Source: Pseudomonas sp. BGr12 | GTDB lineage: Bacteria > Pseudomonadota > Gammaproteobacteria > Pseudomonadales > Pseudomonadaceae | Length of the DNA: 64,000 nt | Direction of reading: 5' to 3' | Assembly: GCF_030272895.1 (NCBI RefSeq) | Contig: NZ_JALRNF010000036.1 | Span: 1 to 64,000 of the forward strand | Part shown: positions 53,851-62,565 of the stretch, piece by piece | Numbering within the stretch: the first letter of the stretch is position 1 | Layout: every line of letters begins with the position of its first letter | The notes under the pieces: model-generated | The model's database searches: none | What the model saw: the letters and a program-made list of their open reading frames with translations, nothing else | Told to the model about the DNA's origin: nothing | Program-made: the position numbers and the translations under genes

Positions 53851-53976
53851 ACTCTGATACCTGAGCCGGTTCCGGGCACAGGCGTGGATCGAGTGATGGA
53901 CGTCGGGCCCAGACAAAGCCGGCGCAAGGATCGGGCCTATGGTGACGGACCTTTGTGCCGATCCTCAGGAGTGGAT

Positions 53977-54321
53977 ATGTCCGATTTCATCACCGTACTG
54001 CGCGACACCTGCCCTACCCCCGTGCTGGACGCGACCAAGTGGAAACGCATCGGCGGCGACCCGCACACCGTCAACCTCAACGCCTACCTGTCCAAGGACG
54101 GCAGCAAGATCATGGGCACCTGGATCTGCACGCCGGGCAAGTTCGAGGTCAATTACGAGAAGTGGGAGTACTGCCATTTTCTCGATGGCTACTGCGTGAT
54201 CACCCCGGAGGGTGAGCAGCCGATCCACTTGAGGGCCGGTGATGTGTTCGTCATCGAACCGGGGATGAAAGGCACCTGGGAGGTGGTGGAGACGGTGCGC
54301 AAGTATTTCGTCTTTGCCTGA
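53977..54321 (+). CDS. Cupin-fold protein (DUF861/ureidoglycine aminohydrolase-like)
   Basis: A 114-aa single-domain cupin starting MSDFITVLRDTCPTP. The Cupin_3 core is visible: TWICTPGKFEVNYEKWEYCHFLDGYCVITPEG (in span) and IHLRAGDVFVIEPGMKGTWEV. CAGGAG precedes the ATG. It is divergent from the EGKCG precursor and shares its upstream region, which may reflect common control. The function is unknown; such small cupins are often annotated as sugar- or amine-binding without evidence. Confidence 0.85.
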   Translation: MSDFITVLRDTCPTPVLDATKWKRIGGDPHTVNLNAYLSKDGSKIMGTWICTPGKFEVNYEKWEYCHFLDGYCVITPEGEQPIHLRAGDVFVIEPGMKGTWEVVETVRKYFVFA

Positions 54322-54341
54322 GGACGCAACTGTCCTGGCTG

Positions 54342-54413
54342 GGTGGGAGCGGGCTTGACCCGCGATTCGATGTGACTGACGGCACGCAATCGCGGGGCAA
54401 GCCCGCTCCCACC
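54342..54413. repeat. REP inverted pair
   Basis: Arms at 54342-54367 and 54388-54413 (core GGTGGGAGCGGGCTTG), with one mismatch (GACCCG against GCCCCG), downstream of the cupin gene. Confidence 0.9.
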
Positions 54414-54431
54414 GAGCAGTAGGTGCTTTGC

Positions 54432-54505
54432 AAAAAATATCGCGACGCCTGCTTCTCACCCACCCGGTGCGCGTTACAGCTGGGTGAGAAGCCGGCGCCG
54501 CGATA
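54432..54505 (-). terminator. Long terminator hairpin after mmsB
   Basis: A 25-bp stem with two mismatches (54438-54462 with 54481-54505, inner 12 bp perfect, 18-base loop) is followed on the minus strand by six T (54437-54432). It starts 13 bases after the mmsB stop. Confidence 0.85.
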
Positions 54506-54517
54506 CCGTCCGCCTCG

Positions 54518-55405
54518 TTACTCGGGTTTGCGATATCCCTCGACAATCGCCGAGAAATCCTTGCCGCCATCACCGCGCAGGCTCATGGCCTGGTACAGCT
54601 GCTGGGCCACCGCGCCAAGGATCACCGGCTGGTGCGCCTGGCGCGCAGCTTCGGTGGCCAGGCCCAGGTCCTTGAGCATCAGCTCGGCACCGAAGCCGCC
54701 GGTGTAGCCACGCGAGGCCGGTGCCGTCTCGATGATGCCCGGCCACGGGTTGTAGGTGTCCGAACTCCAGCAACGCCCGGTAGAACTGTTGATGATCCCG
54801 GCCAGCACCTTGGTGTCGATGCCCAGGGCATTGCCCAGGGCCATGGCCTCGGACACACCGATCATCGAGATGCCCAGCAGCAGGTTGTTGCAGATCTTGG
54901 CGATCTGCCCGGTACCCACCGCACCGCAATGCACGATGTTGCGGCCCATCTGCGCCAGCACCGGCTGCAGGGTGGCGAACAGCGCGTCGCTGGCCCCGAC
55001 CATGAAGGTCAGGGTGCCCGCCGCCGCACCGCCGGTGCCGCCGGACACCGGCGCATCGGCCAGGTCCACGCCTTGCTTGGCCGCTGCGGCCGACACATCA
55101 CGTGCGGTCTGCGGGTCGATGGTGCTGCAGTCGACCACCGGGGTACCGGCGCGCACGCCCGCCAGCACACCGTCTTCGCTCAGGTACACGCTGCGCACAT
55201 GAGCCGCGGCCGGCAGCATGGTGATGACCAGGTCGCTCTGCTGCGCAGCCTCGCGCGGCGAGCTGCTGACCTGCCCGCCCAGCTCGGCGAGCTCGGCCAG
55301 CACGGTCTTGTTCAGGTCGAACAGGTTCAGTTGATGCCCGGCCTTGATCAGGTTGCGCGCCATGGGCGCGCCCATGTTGCCCAGGCCGATGAATGCGATA
55401 CGCAT
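54518..55405 (-). CDS. mmsB: 3-hydroxyisobutyrate dehydrogenase
   Basis: A 295-aa NAD enzyme of valine catabolism, oxidising 3-hydroxyisobutyrate to methylmalonate semialdehyde. Motifs are IAFIGLGNMGAPMARNLIKAG (glycine-rich cofactor site, spans residues 3-23), DAPVSGGTGGAAAGTLTFMVG (substrate loop) and GTGQIAKICNNLLLG with the catalytic lysine (about residue 171). It lies ten bases after mmsA in the same operon. A very long hairpin terminator follows. Confidence 0.95.
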   Translation of the reverse strand: MRIAFIGLGNMGAPMARNLIKAGHQLNLFDLNKTVLAELAELGGQVSSSPREAAQQSDLVITMLPAAAHVRSVYLSEDGVLAGVRAGTPVVDCSTIDPQTARDVSAAAAKQGVDLADAPVSGGTGGAAAGTLTFMVGASDALFATLQPVLAQMGRNIVHCGAVGTGQIAKICNNLLLGISMIGVSEAMALGNALGIDTKVLAGIINSSTGRCWSSDTYNPWPGIIETAPASRGYTGGFGAELMLKDLGLATEAARQAHQPVILGAVAQQLYQAMSLRGDGGKDFSAIVEGYRKPE

Positions 55406-55415
55406 GGTGAGCTCC

Positions 55416-56942
55416 TTAGCGCAGGCTGATGGTGGTGTTCACGCCATCGTTGACGCTGTCATCATCGAACCAGCGGCTGGTGACGGTCTTGGTCTGAGTG
55501 TAGAACTGCACCACCTGCTTGCCGTATGGGCCCAGGTCGCCGAGCTTGGAGCCACGGGAACCGGTGAAGCTGAAGAACGGGACCGGTACCGGAATCGGGA
55601 TGTTGATACCGACCTGGCCGACATCGATCTCGGTCTGGAACTTGCGCGCAGCAGCGCCGCTCTGGGTGAACAGGCCGGTGCCGTTGCCGAAGGGGTTGCG
55701 GTTGACCAGGGCGATGGCTTCGTCGAGGGTGTCGACTTCCAGCACCACCAGCACCGGGCCGAAGATTTCCTGGGTGTAGATCTTCATGTCGGTGGTCACC
55801 CCGGAGAACAGGGTCGGGCCGACGAAGTTGCCTTGCTCGTAGCCTGGCACGCTGACACCACGGCCATCGAGTTCGAGCTTGGCGCCTTCCTCGATACCGC
55901 TTTCGATCAGGCCCAGCACGCGCTCCTTGGCACGCTTGGAGACCAGCGGGCCGACATCGGTGCCCGGCTCACAGCCGGCGTTGACCTTGAGGTTGGCCGC
56001 CAGCTCCTTGAGCTCCGGCAGCCATTCGCGGGCCTTGCCCACCAGCACCGCCACCGAGGTCGCCATGCAGCGCTGGCCGGCCGCGCCGAAACCTGCGCCG
56101 ACCAGGGCATTGAGGGTCTGGGTGCGGTTGGCATCGGGCAGGACCACGGCGTGGTTCTTCGCCCCCATCATCGACTGCACGCGCTTGCCGTGCTGGCTGG
56201 CCAGGTTGTAGACGTGGGTGCCGACTTCGGTGGAACCGACGAAGGAGATCGCCTTGATATCCTGGTGGGTGCACAGCGCATCGACCACCTGCTTGCCACC
56301 GTGCACCACGTTCAGCACACCGGCCGGCACACCGGCTTCGACAGCCAGCTCGACCAGCATCATGGTCGACAGCGGGTCCTGCTCGGACGGCTTGAGCACG
56401 AAGGTGTTGCCGCAGACGATGGCCATGGGGAACATCCACAGCGGAATCATCGCCGGGAAGTTGAACGGGGTGATGCCGGCGCACACGCCGATCGGCTGGC
56501 GCAGGGTGTAGGTATCGACGCCGCCGGCGACGTTCTCGGCGAACTCGCCCATCTGCAGGCTACCGATGCTGCTGGCGTGCTCGACCACTTCCAGGCCACG
56601 GAAGATATCGCCTTCGGCATCGGCGATGGTCTTGCCCTGCTCGGCACTGAGCACGGCGGCAATGCGCTTGGAGTTTTCGCGGATCAGTGCCTGCAGCTTG
56701 AGCATGATGCGCATGCGGGCGCCGATCGGGGTGTCGCGCCAGGTTTTGAACGCGCGCTGGCCGGCGGCGATGGCGGCATCGACCTCTTCGGCGGTGGCAA
56801 ACGGCACGCGGGCCAGCACTTGCTGGGTGGCCGGGTTGATCACGTCGCGCCACTCGGTGGTTTTCGATTCGACCCACTGGCCGTCGATCAGCAGCTTGAC
56901 CTGCTCGACCTTGGTCTGGCCGGGAGTGAGGGATGCGTTCAT
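55416..56942 (-). CDS. mmsA: Methylmalonate-semialdehyde dehydrogenase (CoA-acylating)
   Basis: A 508-aa aldehyde dehydrogenase that converts methylmalonate semialdehyde to propionyl-CoA. The start [20 protein letters not shown] has CAGGAG upstream; the longer open frame is not family-like. [29 protein letters not shown] and the catalytic cysteine in [15 protein letters not shown] (about residue 289) are typical of MmsA, as is the C-terminal [17 protein letters not shown]. It is first in the mmsAB operon, divergent from a LysR gene. Confidence 0.96.
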   Translation of the reverse strand: MNASLTPGQTKVEQVKLLIDGQWVESKTTEWRDVINPATQQVLARVPFATAEEVDAAIAAGQRAFKTWRDTPIGARMRIMLKLQALIRENSKRIAAVLSAEQGKTIADAEGDIFRGLEVVEHASSIGSLQMGEFAENVAGGVDTYTLRQPIGVCAGITPFNFPAMIPLWMFPMAIVCGNTFVLKPSEQDPLSTMMLVELAVEAGVPAGVLNVVHGGKQVVDALCTHQDIKAISFVGSTEVGTHVYNLASQHGKRVQSMMGAKNHAVVLPDANRTQTLNALVGAGFGAAGQRCMATSVAVLVGKAREWLPELKELAANLKVNAGCEPGTDVGPLVSKRAKERVLGLIESGIEEGAKLELDGRGVSVPGYEQGNFVGPTLFSGVTTDMKIYTQEIFGPVLVVLEVDTLDEAIALVNRNPFGNGTGLFTQSGAAARKFQTEIDVGQVGINIPIPVPVPFFSFTGSRGSKLGDLGPYGKQVVQFYTQTKTVTSRWFDDDSVNDGVNTTISLR

Positions 56943-57034
56943 GGACGTTCTCCTGAAATTGTTGTTAGGGAGAGATCGACGCCGCCGGGTCTGCCACGAC
57001 GGGCGCTTGGGTCTGGGGTTGTTTTGGAGTATAG

Positions 57035-57063
57035 ATGTGCAAAGATCCAATAAGAACGCACAT
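57035..57063. promoter_or_regulatory. Inverted repeat in the mmsA-lysR divergent gap
   Basis: ATGTGC (57035-57040) and GCACAT (57058-57063), 17 bases apart, in the 136-base gap 15 bases upstream of the LysR start. A site for autoregulation by the LysR protein is plausible. Confidence 0.45.
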
Positions 57064-57078
57064 AAAATCCGGACCAAC

Positions 57079-58026
57079 ATGCAAAAAAACATCACCTCCC
57101 TGGGTTCGTTGAACTGGGATGACCTGAAGTTCTTTCTCGAAGTGGCCCGTACCCGCAAGGCCAGCAGCGCGGCCAAGCGCCTGGGTGTGGACTACACCAC
57201 GGTGTCGCGGCGCATCAGTTCGCTGGAAGTGGCGCTGGGCACCCTGCTGTTCGAAAAGTCGCGGACCAACGGCTTCGTCCTGACCGCCGAGGGCCAGCGC
57301 CTGCTCAGCTATGCCGAGTCGATCGAAAGCACCCTGCACATGGCCTGCGAGCAGGTATCGGGCTCCGGTGTGGCGTTGTCCGGGCATGTGCGCATGGGCT
57401 GCACCGAAGGCTTCGGCACCTTCTTCGTCACCCCGCAGCTGAGCCACTTCGTCGATGCTTATCCTGCGATCTCGGTGGACATCCTGCCGCTGCCGCACTT
57501 CATCAGCCTGTCCAAGCGCGAGGCCGACATCGTCATCGCCCTCGAACGCCCCGAACACGGCCCCTACGTGTGCTGCAAACTGTGCGACTACCGCCTGCGC
57601 CTGTACGCCACCCAGGACTACCTGGACAACCATGAGCCGATCAGCCGCAGCAGCGACCTGGCCCGCCATCAGTTCATCAGCTATGTCGACGACCTGGCCT
57701 TCAGCTCCGAGTTGCTGTACCTGGCCAACGTGATTCCGGCCGCCAGCGCCAACCTGCGCAGCACCAGCGTGATCGCCCAGTATGTGGCGGCCCTGCAGGG
57801 CCGTGGCCTGGCCATCCTGCCGTGCTTCCTGGCGGCGCAGGACCCACGCCTGATCGCGATCCTGCCCGAGGAAGTGGAGATTACCCGGCAGTTCTGGATG
57901 TACTGCCGGGAAGACTTGCGCAAACTCAAGCGGATTACGCTGTTGTGGGATTACATTCGGGAGGTGACCGAGCGCAACACACCGTTGCTGATGGGCGCGT
58001 CGCGCAGCATGTCGTTCGCCGACTAG
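57079..58026 (+). CDS. LysR-family regulator, probable mmsAB regulator
   Basis: A 315-aa regulator starting [20 protein letters not shown]. The HTH is [21 protein letters not shown] (about residues 26-46), followed by a LysR effector domain. P. aeruginosa uses an AraC protein (MmsR) for mmsAB, so a LysR regulator here is a different arrangement. The Shine-Dalgarno is weak (GGACC). Its TAG stop shares CTAG with the converging yfiB stop. Confidence 0.88.
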   Translation: MQKNITSLGSLNWDDLKFFLEVARTRKASSAAKRLGVDYTTVSRRISSLEVALGTLLFEKSRTNGFVLTAEGQRLLSYAESIESTLHMACEQVSGSGVALSGHVRMGCTEGFGTFFVTPQLSHFVDAYPAISVDILPLPHFISLSKREADIVIALERPEHGPYVCCKLCDYRLRLYATQDYLDNHEPISRSSDLARHQFISYVDDLAFSSELLYLANVIPAASANLRSTSVIAQYVAALQGRGLAILPCFLAAQDPRLIAILPEEVEITRQFWMYCREDLRKLKRITLLWDYIREVTERNTPLLMGASRSMSFAD

Positions 58027-58523
58027 TTGGACGCCACCACAATCGCCACCCGGCGATTTTCCGTGCGCCCGGCGCGGGTGTCGTTGCCGGCCACCGGTTC
58101 GCGGCTGCCCAGACCTCGTACTTCGACATTCTCCGGGCGCATGCCGACCGAGGCCAGGACGTTGGCCACGCTTTGCGCCCGGCGTACCGACAGTTGCTCG
58201 TTGTAGGCGGCCTTGCCCGAAGCATCGGCATGACCGTCGACCCGCACCCGCTGGATATCCACCGACAACAGTGATTTGCCGATACGCTCGACGATGGTGC
58301 GGCTTTCGCTGTTGAGCGAATCCAGGTCACTGCCGAACAGCACCTTGCCCGACAGCCCGAACTCCCAGCCTTCGTCGGTCAGGCGAAAGCCCTCCTGCTT
58401 GAGCACGGCGATCTGTGCGGCCGTCAGCCCCTTGGGCGGCACGCTCTGGCAGCCGGTCAGGGCCAGCAGCATCAGCGCCAGCCAGGCAAAGTGGAATCGC
58501 AGGTATCGGTTCAGATGTGTCAC
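58023..58523 (-). CDS. yfiB: OmpA-domain lipoprotein YfiB
   Basis: A 166-aa outer-membrane lipoprotein. The lipobox LALTGC gives a lipidated C25, and the peptidoglycan-binding OmpA domain (about residues 55-160) ends with SVRRAQSVANVLASVGM and TRAGRTENRRVAIVV. In P. aeruginosa YfiB captures YfiR and so frees the cyclase YfiN. It is last in yfiR-yfiN-yfiB, four bases after yfiN. It matches YfiB in length (168 aa). Confidence 0.92.
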   Translation of the reverse strand: MTHLNRYLRFHFAWLALMLLALTGCQSVPPKGLTAAQIAVLKQEGFRLTDEGWEFGLSGKVLFGSDLDSLNSESRTIVERIGKSLLSVDIQRVRVDGHADASGKAAYNEQLSVRRAQSVANVLASVGMRPENVEVRGLGSREPVAGNDTRAGRTENRRVAIVVASN

Positions 58524-58526
58524 GGT

Positions 58527-59798
58527 TCAGCTCCTGTTTTTTACGTGAAGGGCAGAGCGCTCCGTCTCTGCCGTTTGCCACTGGCCACGCGTGTTGCGTT
58601 TGGCCTGGTACATCGCCGCATCGGCGGCATTGAGAAGGTCGGCCGGGCTCAGGCCGTCATCCGGGTAATAGGCAATACCGACACTCAGCGAGGTGACGAC
58701 GCTCTGGCCTTCGGTCAGGCGGATGGGCAGGCGCATGCTGGCAATGATCTTTTCGGCGATGCGCAGCGCATCCTCGCGGCTGTTCAGCGGCGCCAGCAAC
58801 ACGGCGAATTCATCGCCGCCCAGGCGCGCCACCAGGTCGTTCTCGCGCAGTTGCGCACGAACCCGGGTGGCGACGCTGACCAGCACTTCATCGCCGGCCG
58901 CATGGCCATGGCTGTCGTTGATGTCCTTGAAGTTGTCGCTGTCGAGGAACAGCAGCGCCAGGTGCTCCTGGTGCTTGCTGGCATTACGCAGGGTGCGGCT
59001 GAGGCGGCCCTCGAAGAAGGCACGGTTGGGCAGGCCGGTCAGGCTGTCGTGGCTGGCCTGGTGGGCGAGGCTTTCGTTCTCGCTCTGCAGGTGGTTCTGC
59101 CAGTTTTCCAGCTCGTCGAGCAGGGCGTTGAAGTCATTGCCCAGCTCGTTGAGTTCGGCAATCTGGGTCGCCGGCACCCGTTGCTCGAAACTGCGCTCGC
59201 GGCGTGCGGCATGGGCCACGGTGGCCAGGCTGCGCAAGGGGCCGACGATATCGCCGAACATGCGCCGCGACAGGTACAGCGCACCGACGGCGCTGAGTAC
59301 CGTGCACAACAGGATGCCGGCCAGGCCGCTGAGCAAGAAGCGCATGAGGCTGCCGCCCTGCCCCACCAGCTCGGTTCGCCCGACCTGCTGGCCTTGATGC
59401 ATCACCGGCAGGATCACCGGCTCCTGCAGCAGGCTGCGCGCCACCTGTTGCTCCAGCTGCGCCAGCAGACCGTCCTCGCTGCGCTGCCAGCGCGCCAGCA
59501 GCACGTTATTACCATCGAACACCTTGGCGTCGGCCACCTCCTCGGTGGCGGCAATCAGGGCCAGGGCTTCGTTGGCGGCGCTGCTGTCGTTGAACACCAC
59601 GGCGGCTTCGACGGTGTAGTTGATCGAACGGGCGATCAGGTGCAGGTTGTGGTTGGCGTACACCCGCAGCGCCAGCACACCCAGCACAGTCAGGGAGATA
59701 CCGGCCAGGCCCACGGCCAGCAAGGCCACGCTCAAGTGACGACGGCCAAGGACGGCACGCAGGGTCGGGCGCTGGCGCTTGCGGAACCAACCGATCAT
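58527..59798 (-). CDS. yfiN: Membrane diguanylate cyclase YfiN (TpbB)
   Basis: A 423-aa inner-membrane enzyme. TM1 is at about residues 22-44, followed by a periplasmic CHASE8-like domain, TM2 at about 150-172, HAMP, and a C-terminal GGDEF domain (about 255-415). The active-site motif is intact (RLGGDEFAVLL), with DSDNFKDINDSHGHAAGDE upstream, so c-di-GMP synthesis is expected. No RxxD inhibitory site is seen at the usual place (R-E-N-D-L precedes the motif). YfiR represses it from the periplasm. Its start overlaps the yfiR stop by four bases. Confidence 0.93.
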   Translation of the reverse strand: MIGWFRKRQRPTLRAVLGRRHLSVALLAVGLAGISLTVLGVLALRVYANHNLHLIARSINYTVEAAVVFNDSSAANEALALIAATEEVADAKVFDGNNVLLARWQRSEDGLLAQLEQQVARSLLQEPVILPVMHQGQQVGRTELVGQGGSLMRFLLSGLAGILLCTVLSAVGALYLSRRMFGDIVGPLRSLATVAHAARRERSFEQRVPATQIAELNELGNDFNALLDELENWQNHLQSENESLAHQASHDSLTGLPNRAFFEGRLSRTLRNASKHQEHLALLFLDSDNFKDINDSHGHAAGDEVLVSVATRVRAQLRENDLVARLGGDEFAVLLAPLNSREDALRIAEKIIASMRLPIRLTEGQSVVTSLSVGIAYYPDDGLSPADLLNAADAAMYQAKRNTRGQWQTAETERSALHVKNRS

Positions 59799-60370
59799 GG
59801 CTGCCCCGCCCGCCGCCGCGACAGCTGCAGCACGCTGGGGTGGATGCGCACGCCGCTGCGCGCCACCGAGTCGAGGTTGACGTCGAACGCCACCTGGCGG
59901 TCGCTGACCCGCAGGCAGAACACGCTGCCCACGGTACAGGGGTCGTTGGCTTCGCTGATGCTCAGGACCGGGTGACCATTGATCGCGCTGAACACGCGAC
60001 TGCGCTCATCCGGGGCCAACTGCCCCAGGTAGACGGCATCGCACTCGTTGCTGATGCGCGGGTCATCGGCCAGCAGGCGGCGCACCAGCACAGGCCGACC
60101 GGTGTGCTGGGTGGTACCCTTGACCAGGTCGTCGGCGTATTCGGTGGGGCCGACCAGGCACAGGCGCAGCTGCCCGGGCTCCACGGGCCAGCGTGCATAA
60201 CTGAGGATACCCAGCACCACCTGGGTCACCGCCTTGGCCCGTTGTTCGGCCAGTGAGGCGGCCGTCCCGGGTTCGGCCTGGGCCAGCGCCGCGAACAGCA
60301 TCGACAAAGCGGCCAGCAGCAAACGCCCCCGGTTCGTCACACGTCCCGATGTAGGGGCGGCCACCATCAT
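59795..60370 (-). CDS. yfiR: Periplasmic repressor YfiR
   Basis: A 191-aa exported protein (signal peptide to about residue 32, cleavage after AQA). Four cysteines occur at RLCLVG, SNECDAV, NDPCTVG and VFCLRV, matching the two disulfides of P. aeruginosa YfiR that make it redox-sensitive. It binds and inhibits YfiN; reducing stress or YfiB relieves this. First gene of the yfiRNB operon. Two tandem ATG codons leave a one-residue doubt about the start. Confidence 0.92.
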   Translation of the reverse strand: MMVAAPTSGRVTNRGRLLLAALSMLFAALAQAEPGTAASLAEQRAKAVTQVVLGILSYARWPVEPGQLRLCLVGPTEYADDLVKGTTQHTGRPVLVRRLLADDPRISNECDAVYLGQLAPDERSRVFSAINGHPVLSISEANDPCTVGSVFCLRVSDRQVAFDVNLDSVARSGVRIHPSVLQLSRRRAGQP

Positions 60371-60451
60371 GAAGGAAATCTCTTAAAACCCCGCGGGATA
60401 ATGCCGAAACGATAGCACAGGGACGGAGTTTCCAGCGAGCAGGCAGGCCAC

Positions 60452-60480
60452 GGGCGATCCGGCAAAAGACCGAATCGCCC
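60452..60480. other. Stem-loop after recD
   Basis: GGGCGAT (60452-60458) pairs with ATCGCCC (60474-60480), four bases from the recD stop. No T-run follows, so it is not a canonical terminator. Confidence 0.45.
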
Positions 60481-60483
60481 TGC

Positions 60484-62565
60484 TCAGACCTGCTCCAGCA
60501 TCAAGCCGGACAGGCGTTTGACCTTGCGCCGCACCGCCTCCTCGAACACGCCTTGGCGTGGTTCGATCAGGGTGAAGCAGGTTTTCGCCCGGGTGATGCC
60601 GGTATAGATCAGTTCCTTGGTCAGCACCGGGTTCAAGGCATCGGGCAGCACCAGCGCAGTGTGGGTGAACTCCGAGCCCTGGGATTTGTGCACGGTCATG
60701 GCGAACACAGTTTCCACGTCGTTGAGCCGGCTGGGCAGCACGAAGCGCACGCCACCGCGGCCATCGTTGCGGGCAAAGGCCACCCGTAATAGGTGCTGGC
60801 CGGGGCGTTGCTCGTCGGGCAGGCGCAAGGCGATGCCGATATCGCCGTTCATCAGGCCCAGGCCATAGTCATTGCGGGTCATCAGCACCGGCCGACCTTC
60901 ATACCAGGGCAGCTCGACATCGATCAGGCCGGCGGCACCCAGCACCCGGCCAACCCGCTGGTTCAGCCCTTCGACACCCCACGGCCCCTTGCGCACGGCG
61001 CACAGCAACTGGAAGGTCTCGAAGCCCTGCAACACGGCCATGGCCCAGGCCTCCCAGCGCGGATCGTCGACCGCAGTGCCCGGTGGCGGGCGCTGCCGGC
61101 CAATGACCTGCAAGTAGCTGCGGTAGCCCTGGGGACCGTCGCTGCCACGGCCCAGGCCGTCGAGCAGCAGGCGATCCAGGGCACGATCCTGCTCCCCGCG
61201 CAGGCTGAGGCCGAAGACGTCGTCCAGTTTCTGCTTGAGCAAGTCGCGCGCCTGCTCGGCCTCCTGCAGGTTGACCAGACGTGCCAGGCGGCCGATGCCG
61301 CTGGTCTCGCCAAAGCGCCTGGAAAATCGCAGCATCACCACCTGCTGGGCCAGCGGGTATTGCTCGCTGCTGCCGGGCAACAGTTCACTGCCCGCCAGGG
61401 CTTCGCCGCTGACCTGCTCCAGCCAGCCCAGGGTCTGCGGACTGTAGCGCCCTGCCTCGGCATCCCGGCACAGGTCACCGAGCACAGCGCCGGCTTCCAC
61501 CGAGGCCAGCTGGTCCTTGTCCCCCAGCAGCACCAGGCGTGCATGGGGCGGCAACGCGGCCAACAGGTTGGCCATCATTTCCAGGTCGATCATCGAGGCT
61601 TCGTCGACCACCAGCACGTCCAGGGGCAAGGGGTTGCCGGCGTGGTGACGGAAATGCCGGGTGCCCGGCCGGCTGCCGAGCAGGCGGTGGACTGTGGACA
61701 CCTCGGTGGGAATGTTCTGACGTACTTGTGCATCGACCTGCAGGCGCTCGACCTGCTGGCCGATGGACTCGGTCAGGCGTGCCGCCGCCTTGCCGGTGGG
61801 CGCGGCCAGGCGAATGCGCAGCGGCCGCCCGGCCTCCACCGCCGGCGCCTGGAGCAAGGCCAGCAAGCGCACCACGGTGGTGGTCTTGCCGGTGCCGGGG
61901 CCGCCGGTAATGATGCTGAACGCGCCACGGGTGGCCAGGGCGCAGGCCAGCTTCTGCCAGTCCACCTGCCCCGCCTGGCCGCCCTCGGCGAACAACTGCG
62001 CCAGGCGCGCCGACAGGTCGGTCGGGGTCGGCTCGGCCTGCTCCAGGCGCTGGCGCAGGGCACTGTCGATCTGCCGCTCGTAGGTCCAGTAGCGGCGCAG
62101 GTACAGACGCTGGCCGCTGAGCACCAGCGGGCACGAAGCGTGCGCGGGATTGCCGCCCGCGGCGACCAGGCGGCTAGCGCCCAGGTGCTGCAGCCAGGTC
62201 GCCAGGGTCAGGCGCTCCAGCAGTTGTGACGGCAACAACAAGGGGCCCGCCAGGGCATCGCCCTCGGGGGGCAGCGACAAGGCAAAATCCGGTTCGGCCA
62301 GGGTCTCGCCCAGGTCCAGGCAGACATGGCCATGGCCCAGCTGGTGGCTGGTCAGGGCCGCCGCCAGCAGCATCAACGGCTCGCCCTGCGGGTCACGTTC
62401 CTGGAGAAAGCCGACGAAGGCCCGATCCAGTGCGCGCAGCCAGCCGCGCTCGACCCAGCGATCGAGCAACGTCAGCAGGTCGCGGCTGTCGCTCAGTGGT
62501 TGGAGCGCCGCCAGGTGCCCGGCATCCAGCGGTGTCGGCAGCAGGTCGACGAGGGTGCGGCTCAT
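60484..62565 (-). CDS. recD: Exodeoxyribonuclease V subunit RecD
   Basis: A 693-aa 5'-3' superfamily-1 helicase of the RecBCD complex. The Walker A motif is ITGGPGTGKTTTVVRLLALL (about residues 216-235), DVLVVDEASMIDLEMMANLL is Walker B, and LLGDKDQLASVEAGAVLGDL and the late FAMTVHKSQGSEFTHTALVLP and ELIYTGITRAK are helicase motifs III, V and VI (given in spans). It drives unwinding on the 5'-ended strand during double-strand break repair. Its ATG overlaps the recB stop (ATGA), as in the usual recB-recD order. Confidence 0.95.
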   Translation of the reverse strand: MSRTLVDLLPTPLDAGHLAALQPLSDSRDLLTLLDRWVERGWLRALDRAFVGFLQERDPQGEPLMLLAAALTSHQLGHGHVCLDLGETLAEPDFALSLPPEGDALAGPLLLPSQLLERLTLATWLQHLGASRLVAAGGNPAHASCPLVLSGQRLYLRRYWTYERQIDSALRQRLEQAEPTPTDLSARLAQLFAEGGQAGQVDWQKLACALATRGAFSIITGGPGTGKTTTVVRLLALLQAPAVEAGRPLRIRLAAPTGKAAARLTESIGQQVERLQVDAQVRQNIPTEVSTVHRLLGSRPGTRHFRHHAGNPLPLDVLVVDEASMIDLEMMANLLAALPPHARLVLLGDKDQLASVEAGAVLGDLCRDAEAGRYSPQTLGWLEQVSGEALAGSELLPGSSEQYPLAQQVVMLRFSRRFGETSGIGRLARLVNLQEAEQARDLLKQKLDDVFGLSLRGEQDRALDRLLLDGLGRGSDGPQGYRSYLQVIGRQRPPPGTAVDDPRWEAWAMAVLQGFETFQLLCAVRKGPWGVEGLNQRVGRVLGAAGLIDVELPWYEGRPVLMTRNDYGLGLMNGDIGIALRLPDEQRPGQHLLRVAFARNDGRGGVRFVLPSRLNDVETVFAMTVHKSQGSEFTHTALVLPDALNPVLTKELIYTGITRAKTCFTLIEPRQGVFEEAVRRKVKRLSGLMLEQV

